Assembly (NCBI GenBank): GCA_947650285.1
Contig: CANTFL010000634.1
Span: 474,413 to 538,412, forward strand
Source: Hyaloperonospora brassicae
Taxonomy: Eukaryota > Oomycota > Peronosporomycetes > Peronosporales > Peronosporaceae
DNA length: 64,000 nucleotides
Direction: 5' to 3'
Position 1 is the stretch's first letter, and every line of letters begins with the position of its first letter. Position numbers and translations under genes: made by a program. This document shows positions 11,728-24,500 of this stretch, one piece after another. The notes under the pieces are model-generated. The model was given only the letters and a program-made list of their open reading frames with translations, made no database searches and was not told the DNA's origin.

Positions 11728-12762
11728 CTACTGGGTGTCGACGTATCCCCGTGCCATACCAAATTTATGGTTGAGGCTGGGGTTTCGACCCGTAGGAGTC
11801 GGTCGTTGATTACGCAAAGGACAAGTGGGACGCAAGTGTTTAATGCTTCCGCACATGTAACAGCCTCTCATCTCCTGTCGTTGCTCGGCAACATGAAGCT
11901 CAGCTTCACCTTCATCTTCAGCATTGCTGAGATCCATCGGTTCGGGCTTACAGTAAGCTGAGCTTTTTGCTGAGGTTGCCCTCGCATAGCTTGGATTGTA
12001 CCCATTCCAACCAAGTCTGGCTGACTTAAGGTTGTGCTCAGCATTCTGAGCGATGCTCACAGCCTCCTCAAAAGTCGAGGGACGGACTCGAAAGACCTCG
12101 GTCCTGGCAATGCCAGTGCGAAGACCTTCCATGACGACTGTCACGTAGACGGTCTCAGGGAGAGGGTCGGACTGCATGGCAGCCATCAGAGTTCTCAACT
12201 CCTGGACATAGTCCGTTAACTCGTTCTTACCCTGACGGGTAGACACGAAGCGTGAGCGCACGCGATATGCCTGGATAGGCGGCGAGAAAACTCGCAAAAG
12301 GTCCAACTTGAGCGAATCCCACGTGGGAAACGCCAAGTTGACCGACGTGCCACACGTCAACGCCCACTCTCTCGCTCTTCCATCGATCTTTGAGATGGCC
12401 AGCGAGACCCGCTGGTTCTCAAGTGAGATGATACCAGAGTTCATGGCCATCTCAATCTCACGGATCCAGAGGGTAAGGTTTTCCCCCTCCTTCCCGGAGT
12501 AACATTTAACGTCCACCCGAAGGGGACGAGGCTTAGCCTCTTCTGGTGGCATAGCCACATAGCGTGTCGGCATAGCCGACGCTACTTGGTTTTGAACCTG
12601 GCCCAACAGGCCCGTTTTGTACTGCATGAAGGTCTCGACTCGTGCGTTGAGCACATCGGGACATTGTGCAGCTAGATACTCCACATACTCAGGGCCTACG
12701 GCCGCGGTCAGCTAATCAAGCGCGACCTTTTGGGCCTCAGAGAGGGGTGTGGATTGCTCCAT
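11728..12762 (-). pseudogene. Gypsy family A gag, one in-frame stop
   Basis: The start is the ATG at 12762 (MEQSTPLSEAQKVALD), followed by a TAG at 12712-12714; the frame then stays open to 11728, about 344 codons in all. The core carries a retrotransposon gag domain (LTLWIREIEMAMNSG, then YVQELRTLMAAMQ) and ends with a zinc knuckle CYMCGSIKHLRPTC, a proper CX2CX4HX4C box. One stop in an otherwise open gag makes this the best-preserved gene of family A here. The ATG was chosen because the other family A copy starts with the same MEQSTPL at 49567. Role: capsid protein and RNA binding. Confidence 0.8.
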
Positions 12763-12821
12763 CCTCACAGAGGATCAGTCGTAACCGACTCAGGCGTAGA
12801 TTAACTACTAAAGCTACCAAG

Positions 12822-13346
12822 TGTAGCGGAGCTACACAGCTCCTTAAGTCAGAGGAAGACTTAACGCTCAATGAGCAGCTTTGGTTCTACAAACCCGACT
12901 CAAAGAGTCAACAGCTCTACGAGCAACTTTGGTTCTAAGAACCCGACTCAGAGAGTCAACAAGCTCAGAGAGCTTACGGTCCCTGTTCCAGGGGGACCAA
13001 ACGATCCAAAGAATCACAGCACAAAGTGCTCACGAGCAGCTACCTTTACAGGCGTTGCTTGCTCTTTCGATCAAGACGCCTCGTAAGGCACGTGTCTTAT
13101 GTTGAACAAAATGGGAACTGAATTTTATTTCTTCTTTTAGCCTAAAAGAACACCGTAGAACAAAGTAAATAACCTACTCACTTATGTCCTAAATAAAAAC
13201 AATTAAAAGATCTCGTAATCAATGGTTGATAGACATCAGTCTTCAACAATTGATACTTGTGTTCTAATATTACTTTAAAGGGGATTCCATTCCTTGTGTG
13301 TACCACACCTATTGTCGACTACCAGTCGACGTGTAAACCCGTTACA
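12822..13346 (-). repeat. Gypsy family A 5' LTR
   Basis: 525 bp from tgtagcggagc to cccgttaca on the plus strand, similar to the LTRs at 33882-34344 and 49629-50103, especially in the first 150 bp and the last 60 bp. On the element strand it begins TGTAACGGG and ends GCTACA, and is followed by TTGGTAGC, in the primer-binding position. The 455 bp between it and the next LTR (13347-13801) contain nothing recognisable. Confidence 0.7.
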
Positions 13347-13801
13347 GCACGCACCTAGCCCGCGCTATCGATGTAGAAATGTAAGCATAGATTAAACGTC
13401 ACGTAAGCTTGATTTCCTGGTATATAATGAGTCTAACACAGCGTTGGCACGTAATATTCTATTCGGAACTGAGCATATTATAACCTTTACAAACTGATGC
13501 ATAGTAGGAGCAGCGGCAAACTAGTACGACTGAAGGGGTGGTATTACATAGGTAATAACCAAACAAAGAAGCCCCAGATTGCGTGTCAACAGTAAGCGTC
13601 ACTTAATATTTTCGATAAAGGTAAGGTATCATTATATAGTATTCGTCTTATAATCCTTTGACAACTACTTCACCAGAGATGATGGAATGTGACCGTTTTC
13701 TGTATAAAATAGATGTTTATGGTCATGGGTGGTAATAGAGTTGAATGATATGCAGTGAACATATGTATGCATGTTGCTACGGGTAAGTCACTTGTACTGC
13801 G

Positions 13802-14242
13802 TGTAACGGGCACCGATGACTACGTACTAATCAACCAGTATGAAGCTAACCTTTCACTGACTACAATGATATTCAGTGCCTTACTAAGTGTAGAACTACA
13901 CAGAGGAAGATAGAGCGATTAAGACAAAAAGTCAAGTCGTGGTAAAAGTAAAACTGTCGTTTAATACAATAAAGTCCAATATCTCTCATTTTTCTTGTTC
14001 GTCCTAACTTGATTATATTAATCGAACGAAACGTATGATGACGTCTACTCACCACCCATTGAGCGCGTCTAGCAGAAAATGATGAGTTAATATCTTCTTA
14101 ATATTAACCAATGAGTAGACCCTTCGGTCAATTCAACAATATCACTATGCTCATCGATATTGTCAAAAGAATATTCAACGTAGTATACTTTGTTGTCAAT
14201 TATCCTTATTGGAAATGTCATGAAACGGGCTATCCCGTTACA
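13802..14242 (-). repeat. Gypsy family B 3' LTR
   Basis: 441 bp, starting tgtaacggg and ending cccgttaca, a 9-bp inverted terminal repeat. The adjoining tcccccctta at 14243 is the polypurine tract read on the minus strand, which fixes this as the 3' LTR. Confidence 0.85.
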
Positions 14243-14372
14243 TCCCCCCTTAACTGATAGTCACCGTGTGACAATCGAACCTTGGTGGCCACCCGTTGGT
14301 ATTAACAGAACGGGGAACACTTGTTGGTCGGACCCATTCATTCTTACTTTGCCTCGCCTAGTTGACATGTCT

Positions 14373-15960
14373 ATGCGGGGAGACTCAAAGATGAAACAGT
14401 CTTCTACTGCGCCATCCTCTGCAGCTGAAGATTCGTTAACTGCTACTCGTTCTCTGCTTGCATCTCCTGTCGCTGCAGGAGCACGTGGTGTCACACTTCG
14501 TGCACACGATGACTCCGAGTTATGGGTCAGCTACTCTGGCGAGTTAGATGTGTCTGACTCGGGAAAGGCTCCAGAGGCATTGAAAAACCTACGGTGCCTC
14601 TTCCTTTAACTAAGGACCTGCCGAACAGACGGGCTCGCGACTTGCGTCACGGTCTGATCGGCAGTGATGGTGAGTCCGGTGATGAGTACTATTACTCATC
14701 ACCACGATCAACTCGTACGTCTTTGCACGAGAGCGTTGACGATGGAGCAAGCCGTCTTCACACTGAAGCCCGTGGTACCGACGAAGTTACCACGTTAAAA
14801 CGTGATGAACAGAAACCTTGGCGTTTGCCAGAGCAGCTCATCAATAGCTAGTCTCACGAGACAAGCCAACATCATAGAATTGCATTATTCGATGCAACCG
14901 AGCTTCATAGCTTGTCCAGTAGCGCGAGCAGCTTTCGCGCTGAAGAATACTTCAATCTCGATGCCTTTCTTATACATAGATGGCACAATGGTAATTTAAA
15001 GCGTGACAAGCACTCGCTTTTGGCAGCGTGGAACGCGTTCGTCCAAAACGTCAAGAATTTTGAACGTAAAGTGTGGCTTCAAATAGTTGATGCATTACAC
15101 ATCAAGTTCGAGAAGCGAACAGCAACCGGTTCAAGATACCGATTGAATCGATTGTCGCGTGAGGCAGGAATTCCTTGCCTCATATAGGGTGACCATTGTG
15201 CGATTTGCTTGTACAACTCGCAACGCGCTAAACGGGAAGTCTTTTTCCAAAGTTCGTCCTGTGGAAGGTCACACATCTCACCTGAGATGCGTGACGCGAT
15301 TGCAAACATGCAATCCGTATACAAGCGCCAAAAGCGCGTGTTTATCGATGATACCAACGACCAATCGGTTGAGTCTCGTCATACAGTCGGACGAGACCCT
15401 CAACATCAGCTATTAGCTGGGACCGAGGCTCCCAGCTGTCTAACGAAGGTGGATACTCCCGCCAGCGAACAAAACAACTTGTCCTCTCCCTGTTCTTCAC
15501 GCGTTGGCCAAAAATACGCCCCACGTGAAAGCGTCGACCACCGTGAGAATCCTCCAGTAGTTCCGGCGGTAATGGAAAGATAATGTCTGGCCGACCAGCG
15601 GGTCTAAGGGAGATTGTCGATCGTCACGAAAAATAACTGATTGAGTTGAGGGACGACGTGGAGCACGAATACAGTCGACGGCATGTCTTGCTGACGACCG
15701 TGCGACGTTCCTCTATCGATCAGGAGAAATACCGATCGGAATTCGCATTTGCTCGGCTTGAGAACGAACGCGGTACTCGTCACTTGCGGAACGAGCTAAA
15801 GGCAGATCGCCGCGAGAGAGCATCGATGATGGACCAACTTGAGAGTTTGGTCCGTGATAACAAGAATATGTTGGGGATTTTTGAGTGGGCCGGATGTTTT
15901 TGGCCTCGGAAGAGGCCTCGTACGGATAGTACGGGCGGAGACGACCAACATAAGACGTAG
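14373..15960 (+). pseudogene. Antisense accessory gene of gypsy family B (copy 1, broken)
   Basis: This frame lies on the strand opposite to the element's gag-pol, between the chromodomain and the 3' LTR. It starts MRGDS 131 bp inside the LTR edge. A Ser/Ala-rich N-terminus (with YSGELDVSDSG) is followed by a conserved block: FLIHRWHNGNLKRDK, SLLAAWNAFVQNVKNF, FEKRTATGSRYRL, then MRDAIANMQSVYKR at about 15290, and a charged coiled-coil-like C-terminus at 15646-15960 (LENERGTRHLRNELKADRRE). Frame changes near 14590 and 15590 and stops after 14851 and 15187 break it. The same protein occurs in the second family B element at 42361-43788. I recognise no known domain; it is not gag, pol or env. 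Its 3' half overlaps the chromodomain and linker of pol on the other strand. Confidence 0.6.
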
Positions 15961-18900
15961 GGTGCCTGCGCATACTTCGAGGCAGCTTTATTGTGTATGC
16001 ATTGCCTTTGCAGTGCAATACACAAAGGGACCGATGTATTTCGGTAGCAGTTTACTACTGCCGACATTAGTGACTGCATGTCCAGGTAAGTTTACCGTAG
16101 ACAGTAGTACTAGGTCTTTAACCTTAAATGAAAGAACATTTTCTCTTCCATTCTTGTCTGCGTTCCGTTTCTGGCGGCGAACCGCATTTGCGATGGAGTT
16201 CTGAACGAAACGGACTACCGCTTCTCGAGTCAGCAGGAAGTTCTCTACTGACTCTTTGTTTTGTGTGGCAGTGCGCTTCGTGCGCACTGCTAAGAGATTC
16301 TTCCCTTCTTCAGCGACGGGGTCGATTTCCTCGCTGGCATAATCGTTGACGATGCTAAATATTCCATAATCGTCATAACGTTCTGATGTAGTAGCAGCGT
16401 CAATGCTACCGTTAAAGTCAGTTGCGTCAATGTCGACAGTATCGACATCGGCGTCAAACGTATCGGCGTCAGCGATGACACGTCATTAGCAAGATCTTAA
16501 ACGCTTTTTGCCCGAGCAAGTCCCTTCCCCTTTAAAACCAGAGTCACTCTGTATCAAGGCGGAATTACGTGACATAGTCTACTCATGTAAAACGGTGTAT
16601 GCGTCGTGGAAGCATGCACGGAGTTGTTGATGACAAACTCGAACATCGGCAAAAACTCACTCCAACTCGAAAAATGGGGAAGTATCCTCGAAGTATTTAT
16701 TGGTGGACACGATTTGCATGTTCGGCCTGACGGGATGATCAGAGGTTGACATCTTAAACCGTGTTTCCGATGTGCGGAACACGGATTTTCAAAAATCCGC
16801 CGCGACCGAGGGTCACGGTCGAACACGAGTTCACGGGGTAATCCGTGGAGTCGAACCACTGTGTCGATGAACCAACGCGCACATCCGTGTGCAGTGATCA
16901 CCCAAGGGACCGCAGCAAGATGCAATATCGTGCTAAAACGATCCACAAACATAAGATTACCATTATTCTTTTGATTGTCTTCGGAGAACTTGAAGACAAA
17001 TTCCATGAAATCTGATTCCACGCACTTTTCTAAAACCGGCAGACGTTTTAATGGTGCACGAGGATAAAGGACTAAGCTTCACCCGCTGACAGGCCTCGCA
17101 CGAACAAATGTACTTGCGCGCAATCGGATACTGGCGTGGACAGTAAAAGTCACGTCTTACCGTAACTAAAGTCTTATATATACCACGATGCCCGTCTTAT
17201 GGCGCATCGAGACATTCGAACATGATTCGTAATCGCAATTCATCATGATCGGGAACGAAGACACGAGGATTATCGTCGGCAACTGCTTTGTAGTACAGTA
17301 GACCATTTCGAGTCGTATACAAATCCAACGAGGTACGGTATTGAGCCGGCAAAACTGACAAGGATTTCCGGGATGGAATCGCTAGATGACCTATCAAACG
17401 GAGAAGATTAGTATATCCTGCGTATGCCTACCGCACTTCGTCGAGTAAAGGCGGTGACGGCACACTGACGGATAGCGTCGCAACAATGGGCAAAGCCTTA
17501 CTGTCAAAGAGCGCAGTCGGCTCGAAAGCGCATCAGCGACGACGTTAAGTCGTCCTGGTTTATACTTCACGGAGAAGTTGTACTCCGCGAAGAACGACAG
17601 CCACCTCGCCATTTTTGCGAGAGATGGAGACTTTTACGGCCGTACGTCACTACGAATTGTCCGTATAGACAACAAACGGTCTATCTCTCAAGAGATGGAC
17701 GCGAAACTTAGCCGAGCGTACTTCATGGCAACGAGTTCTTTATTATGCACTGGATAATTGCGTTCAGCTAGTTTCAGCTGAAGCGACTTAAAGCAGAGGA
17801 CGTACTCTACGCCGTCTGTGTCGTACTGCTTCAACGCACGGCCGATTACAAAATCGCTGGAGTCAAAGACCACATGTAATGGTCTGTCGTAATCGGCTAT
17901 AGTCAAAAGGGGCGACTGTATCAAGCTTCTCTTGATACTTTAAAGGAATGCTGACAGTAAATATTCCATGACCCCTTTGCATTTTTCTTGAGCAAGCAAA
18001 TAAAAAAGATGAACATACATCTCGGCGTAGTTGCGTGGGTTCTTCTGCAAGTACTACGCTAAGCCAAGGAACTTACGAAGTCTCTTGACAATGGCTGGCA
18101 CGGGCCAGTCGGTAATTGCCTTGATCTTTTCGAGATCAGGGCGTATGCCGCGCTTACCCACAAATCACCCATAAACTGGTATTTCGCTAGCCGAGAATAT
18201 ACAATACTTGAGTATGGCGTACTACTCATTATTACGCATCAGTTGAAGGACTTGACGAACGTGAGTTCTTTGAACTTCCTCGTCCGTCTTTCCGTCCATA
18301 TCCCGAATATGGACGAACACATCGTCGAAGTAACTCGGTGCGAAGTCTCGCACCGGTCTCAACAGATTTGTAACACATCTGTTGAATGTTAGAGGGGTGT
18401 TACTCAGTCCCTGTGGCATCACTAGTGACTCCCACAGCATACCGCAGGGGGCGCTCATCCATATGTACGGGATGTCTCGTCCCCGCGTGAAAATCTGATG
18501 AAAGCCATCCATCAGATCCATGGACGAAAAGATGGTACTCTTTGACATACTATCTATGATTACGTCCTTCATCGGTATCGGCGTCTGTGTCGGTACCGTT
18601 GCATCATTCAACTTAATGGATGCATGCACAATCCGCCATCTACTTGTGGGCTTTCGCACACAGAAGGTCGGAGAGCTGTGAGGGGATGTTGATTCTCGCA
18701 CATGGCCCGCTGCTAAGTGATCGGAAAAGATCATGACGACCGCTAGTACTTGTTCACGAGGCAGTATCCACTGCTTAATGACACAGTACATTTAGCCCTG
18801 TTTGAGCTCGATCTTGTGTCGAGTACCTTTGTCTGTAGGCAACTCGAAAGGCACGGATATAGGTAATACGTCTTAAAATTTGACCAAATTCATGTACAGA

Positions 18901-19950
18901 GGATTTGCCTGAAGTGATTCCCAGGATTGAGGCGAGTATCTTATAATCATTTTCATCTCATCGATGACACTTTCGTCCATCGATTTAATGCTGAGAACCT
19001 GTTTGGTCTCAGTAACTACCATTGAAGATCGAATATCGATGGCGTACTCGTCCTCCGCGACGATTACACAGATCTGATTGACTTAGCCACTATGCAGATC
19101 ACGCAAGAACCATTTCAGTTCTAGTGTTGACAATTGAGTTATCTCCGAATTTAAATTCGAAGACACAATCAGATCGAGCGTGTAAGCGCCTACGCTGATC
19201 CTTCATTTGTTAAGACATTTAATGTCTCGATTACTTCTTGGAAAGTCACATCCACAGGATTTATGAGAGCTTTCTCCACAATGTAATGATCATCTACACT
19301 TTGTTCTTGTACAGTCGCACTAAAGACCGTATCTCAAGTGAGGCCATCGCACTCACTTGCAGTACACCCACGTGAATGTGAGCGTTCCAATACATTCTTC
19401 AGTAGGCCATCTGAAGAACAAGTGGCAGGCATCGTTACTGAGCGATGTTGCCAGCTCACCCTTGGTTCGTATCTCCTGAGCCAAGGTAGTCCTACGATTT
19501 CATCAAACTTGTCATCCAGGTCGAGTACGATGAAATCGTCATCGTACTGTTCATTTTTCGACGTGAATTGAATTCCGACTACACACGTTTCTTCACAGCG
19601 ATCTATGCGCCTGTCGCTAGACGCACCGTCATTCTCGTCGAAGGAATCTGCCGCTCCACGAAGTTGATTCTTCCATCCTCTAGTGACTGGCGACGAACGA
19701 AATTTTTCGAATCCCCACAGTCAACTAGGGCGCAAAGTGTCAAGTCATTTGTCGCTTTCAATATCAAGGTGATGAGGGACACCTCACCACCAGTTGTAGA
19801 GACATGCAGAGATGGTGTGTAGGAAGCAACCTTCGTCAAGAGCTTTGTAAATTCTCTAGATGTTGTTGGATCAGTAGGGTTCTCCGCCGCTACTGGCCCG
19901 AACATTTTTGATGTTCCGCCTCGCTGTTGCGGCTTTGCAACAACATCGGA
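15342..19950 (-). pseudogene. Gypsy family B pol pseudogene with chromodomain
   Basis: Read leftwards: protease with ALVDCGDSKNF at about 19700; RT at 18222-18791 with PTFCVRKPTSRWRIVHASIK and an intact YFDD active site (APSYFDDVFVHIRD); RNase H with VVFDSSDFVIGRALKQ at about 17860, in which the usual catalytic D of the CDAS position survives as FDSS; integrase zinc and core at 16554-17397 with MESDFMEFVFKFSED and VFDRDPRS; a linker and GPF-type segment at 15988-16287 (VKDLVLLSTVNLPGHAVTNV) and at about 16000 (HPTSYVGRLRPY); and a chromodomain C-terminus at 15342-15524 (REYPPSLDSWEPRSQL). Stops and frame changes lie throughout. Chromodomain integrases are thought to direct insertion to chromatin marks. 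Confidence 0.8.
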
Positions 19951-21012
19951 CCCTCGTCGCCCAGTTCTTCTGACTGATGAACGGTTACTGCGCTCAGCAC
20001 CGCAAGGTCCTGAGCGAAGAATACTGTATCCATATGTGTAGTGTCCCATTTTAACAGCGATGACATCTCATCTATCGCTTGTCGTTTGAAGGGCGAGGTT
20101 TCTCGCCCTTGACGTTACAGAGGTCCATAGGCTCTGAACCTTCGACCGCCGGTCGTCTCTGTGGACGATAGGGAGTTAGCGTAGTGTGAGCCTGTATCAC
20201 ACACAATAAAGTCTTCCCGCTCCTTAGCGTAGATTGCTTTGGAGAGCATCTTTAGCTCCTTGGGAAACAGGTGGTAGCTGACGGGGCCATCTGAAAGACC
20301 TTGAATCAATATTGTGATCTTCACAAAGTCAATCACAGGTTTCACTACCATGCAATTTGCAAGGTAGCATACATGCTGAGCGTAAAATTTAACCTTACGC
20401 TTACCCTGCTTGATCTCGAGGAGTTCAGATGGAGTACTGAAATATGCCCCTAGTGGCTCAAACGTCTCACTGAGCAAGGACTTGTAGGTGTCTAACTACT
20501 TAAACACGCTCGGGTCGCTTAACTCGATATTCAGGGCCCAATTTCTGGCGCCCCCTGCCAAGCACGACTGAGCAAATGTAACTTGCATTCTCTCATCGTC
20601 GATGCGATATGTCTCGATGGCACCGTCGACTTCGACGAATCATTTTAACTGAGAGCCGTTATCAACTCCGTGATTACTTGGAGATCTCTAGCTTTAGAGA
20701 ATCCTGCCGACGCCAACGAGTCATCGATGCGGGCTGAGACTGATGCTGTCTCAGTTCTTCAGTCCGCTGGTGATCCTGTTGTCTCAAAAAGGTCACCTGC
20801 GCTCGCGACTCAACAAGTTATCGTTGCAAGAACTTGCTGATGACGGCATGCTGCTGGTCTCTATCCCTTATGAATAGCATGGCCCAGATAGCATCTTCGC
20901 CAACGGTCAAACTTATTCGTTCAATCGTACTCCATTTGACATCGCTCAAATGAGAGTAGCTTACACGGTTTCTGTGAAAAATGTCGCTTTCGACTTCGTC
21001 CAACGTGTTCAC
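19951..21012 (-). pseudogene. Gypsy family B gag pseudogene (copy 1)
   Basis: The ATG at 21012 (MNTLDEVESDIFHRNRVSYS) matches the gag start of the better copy at 37111, and DRDQQHAVISKFLQR matches its DRDQQHAAISKFIQHE. After a gap of broken frames the C-terminal half follows at 20115-20477, and the zinc knuckle at about 20045 has decayed to GHYTYGYS, losing its last cysteine. Confidence 0.7.
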
Positions 21013-21062
21013 GTTGGCCGATGCGATTGTGGTCCTTGGACGGACAACAAAGTGCTACCAGG

Positions 21063-21504
21063 TGTAACGGGGCACCGGCGACTACGTACTGGACTACCAG
21101 TACGGAATTAACCTTTCACTGACAACAGTGAAGTCCAGAGCCCAGCTAGGTGCAAATACTTACACAGACGAAGGTTACGACTAAGGTAAAGACTATAGTC
21201 GCAGTAAAAGTAAAACTGTTATTAATACAACTAAGTCCTATAAATATTGTTTCTCTTGATCTTTCTGACTTGATTATATTAATCGAACTAAACGTATGAT
21301 GACGTCAACTCACCACCCATTGCGCGCGTCTAGCAGCGATTGGCGGATTATAATCATCTCAATATCAATTAATGAGTAGCCCATTCGGTCATCTCTACAA
21401 TAACACAATGATTATTGATATTGTTAAAAGAATATTCAACGTAATATACTTTGTTGTCCTTTTATCCTATATGATAGTGTCATGTAACGGGATATTCCGT
21501 TACA
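21063..21504 (-). repeat. Gypsy family B 5' LTR
   Basis: 442 bp, tgtaacgggg to ttccgttaca; pairs with 13802-14242. To its left on the element strand lies TGGTAGCACTTTGT, the primer-binding position. Confidence 0.85.
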
Positions 21505-24500
21505 CTTCGATTTATAACGTGACCTACACTGATAACGGTAATACCAAATGACTCGACTTTCCGCATACACTTACGTGGAGAGGAAGCAAGTAATACTTGT
21601 TAGAAGTGAAGCCTTGTTGGCTGCACTTTTGCAAAGGATGTACGCAATAGAAATATATTGTACTTAGCAACAACTCTCGTTCGTAAGACCTACAGACTGT
21701 TATATATCAGCGCTGTAAATTGACCTGGCCAAGTTGTTTTTGACGTACGCCCAGCGCGCCCAATACCTTAAGCTGGACCCACATGTCGTTCGTGTATCAT
21801 CTCCCTATCGTCTACTGATGGCATGATGCAGCGACCGTCCCTCCTTGTTCTATCCGTCATCTTTCACCTCTTAGACTAATGGTCAAGCATGTCACTGATT
21901 CTTCAATCAGGCGAGGTTGCTAAGCATCGACAACTGGCCTTCCAATCAGACCTCGAGCCTTCGAAGGCCTGTCAAAAAATATCTTCAATCAAAAATAGAA
22001 ACACGTTGTATAATGTAAGATAAGAACTATTTTGATCTATTTCATCGTTGTCTGATTGGTCGCGTTTAGTATGTCTTCACTGTATTGCAATACACAATAA
22101 ATTGTAACTATCTAATAGCCACTCATTGCGTGCGTCTAGGATTGATCGGCGCATTGTTGGTTGTTATGGTGGTATAGACTGACCTTTTCACAGGAAATAT
22201 TAGGTACCACATTTTAAAGTGCTAAATCAAAATACTTCTCGATTTGCTTTCACTCGTATATTTTCACTTTCACGGGTCAATCAAATAAGCCAGGGTAACC
22301 CATTAATCAGGATGTGGATAGGAAGGCGTGCTTTTGCATTCGTTGACAATCCGTAATTTTCTGGTTTATGATGGGCCTTATCGAGCGAAAACTTGTTCAA
22401 AAATGTAGTTGACAAACTATCCTGATTCTAAATCTCGTGGCACCGCATTTCGGATGCACAATAAAAAGCCTTGCATTATTTGAAGAAAAACCTCTATAGG
22501 TGTATATAAAGCTAAATCACACGTCCAAACAAAACAGATACCGATTGGTATAGTCAAGCTCACCAAATCAGTACTAAATTAAGGTCATCGTCGACCACAT
22601 TCACACAAAGAGCCCAAGACGAACTCATCTGGTCAAGACATCCGTACATCTCGAAAGTGGTTATATATGTGGTCTGGATACCTTGAGAGCGCAAAAGGGA
22701 GCAGTTAAACGTATAAAGCACCACGAACAACTTTTGGTGGCAGAGGACGCTTCATTGTGTTTTGTAATATTGTATACTACGTTGACAGTCTTGATTTACA
22801 AAACAAAAGCGATTCTAATATATGAGTGAGCGAAGCACATGCATTTTCCCAGTTTTAAACGCATGATTTCCAATTGTCTCAGTAATTATGTCGGCTTCAA
22901 CTAGTGTCGTTTGCAGGTTATTTTGATTGCGTATAAATGCAAGATCTAAGACAAAACGACACTATATAAGGTCACCTTAGGCACTATTTTGTTTATATTT
23001 ATTTGAGGCCACGCGGTATTTGACAGAAAATCGGCAGCTACGCAATAATAGTTATAGGTTCATTGTCAATACGTTTTACTGCTCTCGAATATGTCCTGAA
23101 GTGGTTGTCATATGTAGCCACTTGTTTATTTGCGAGGTGTTCTCAACTGCTGAATGGGCTTGTGTTATAAATTAAAATTCGAAGTAGTATAAACTGACAA
23201 TTTCTTTGTAGGTCTCTTTTATTCCAAAATAATTCATTTGGATGAGGTAAAAACGTTCTTTCGCGCAACGATGGCAGATCAAAAAAATTATGTGTCATCG
23301 CTAAATTAAGACCAGCGCACTTACGAAAAACCTAGTCACTTAAATTGTATGTCATACCATAATTAATGACAATAAGGGTCGTGCGATTTTCGAATGTCAA
23401 TCAATGCACTAAAACAATTTTGGAAGTGCAAGATACACTGAATAATAATATTAAGCTTTATATTATGCTAGGGGATACAGTGATATTAAGAAGGTCATGT
23501 ACGTATTATGCCTTTCGACACGTTATGTATAGATAGGAGTATGTACATGTTAAATCATAGATTATATTGCTGATATTGAAACCCTGAATGAGTCTTCAGA
23601 GCGTCGAAAACTCGAAATCTGCATGAGATTGTGATCTACTTTGCTGTTTGATATTTTAGCAGTTATATAAAAGTATGTATCTGCAGGGGATGCTTCACCT
23701 TTGTAGGCGCTTCTACGCGAAGTGAAAAGAAGAGGACCGTAACTTATAAATGGAGTTATGGGAAACTCATTATTTGCAACTGCATTACTTGATCTCTAGG
23801 AGGATCGCGCACTTAAAAAAAGCATGAGTAAGTTAACGAGAGTTAATAAAGCGAAAATGGACGGACAGCCATAAGCGATAGCAAAGAAAATAGATACGCA
23901 CGAAGGTCGAGATGAACGGCTATCTTTAGGAGTGTAAAAATCGTTAGGTCTCCTAATATTCAAGGTGTGGATGGAGAATTTACGTGCTTACGCTAGGGTT
24001 AAGTCCTCGCAAGAAAATGAGCGAGGTCTAGCAGCCAGAAGGATTCTCGGCTAGAGAGATGCGCATAATGACAATAAGAATTGCGAGCTTGTACAAATCA
24101 AACAGTGTTTATTGTTTACTGGACACAAATTGAGCAGTCGATGAAGTGCTTGCAGCAGCGGGAAAGTATGTACAAATTGTTATGAGAATAGTGATATAAT
24201 ATGCCAAGCTTATACAAACAATACAAGCACGGTGAAGTCGGCTGGTCATTTATCATCTGTGTGTTGATGATGCCATTCTTTATGAGATCGTTTATCAATT
24301 AACGCGTGGTATGCTGCGTTGATTACAAAGTGAAGTCTAATTTGCACTTGATAAGGAACTGAAGGTTGCCACGACGGCGAGCTGCACCATTTTAGGAATC
24401 GTCTGGACATTTATATATTATCTTATACAAAAACCCTTTAAATGAATGAACAACTATAAATCAATTGCATTATGTCCTTTGCGAATGGCGGTACAAACGT

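Larger units (their letters stand above)
9198..13346 (-). mobile_element. Gypsy family A element, 3'-truncated
   Basis: A minus-strand Ty3/gypsy fragment keeping the 5' LTR, gag, protease, RT and the first part of RNase H. Integrase, chromodomain and 3' LTR are missing; the sequence breaks off just after the RNase H segment ending FESR-stop-LKA, at the palindrome 9094-9197. Its gag start (MEQSTPL) and its layout match the family A element at 33882-50103, which shows what is missing here. Confidence 0.85.
13802..21504 (-). mobile_element. Gypsy family B element, complete but decayed
   Basis: 7.7 kb with both LTRs (13802-14242 and 21063-21504). The flanks ctgcg and cttcg match at 4 of 5 positions, a plausible mutated target duplication. 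Reading leftwards: primer site TGGTAGCACTTTGT, gag, protease, RT, RNase H, integrase, GPF segment, chromodomain, an accessory gene on the opposite strand, and a polypurine tract (TAAGGGGGGA) next to the 3' LTR. The LTRs differ at many positions, so the insertion is old, and all genes carry stops. Confidence 0.9.

Noticed and set aside
13802..14242. Second antisense ORF start at 14190 inside the LTR
   Set aside because: The frame is open upstream by chance; the conserved start shared with the other copy is MRGDS at 14373.
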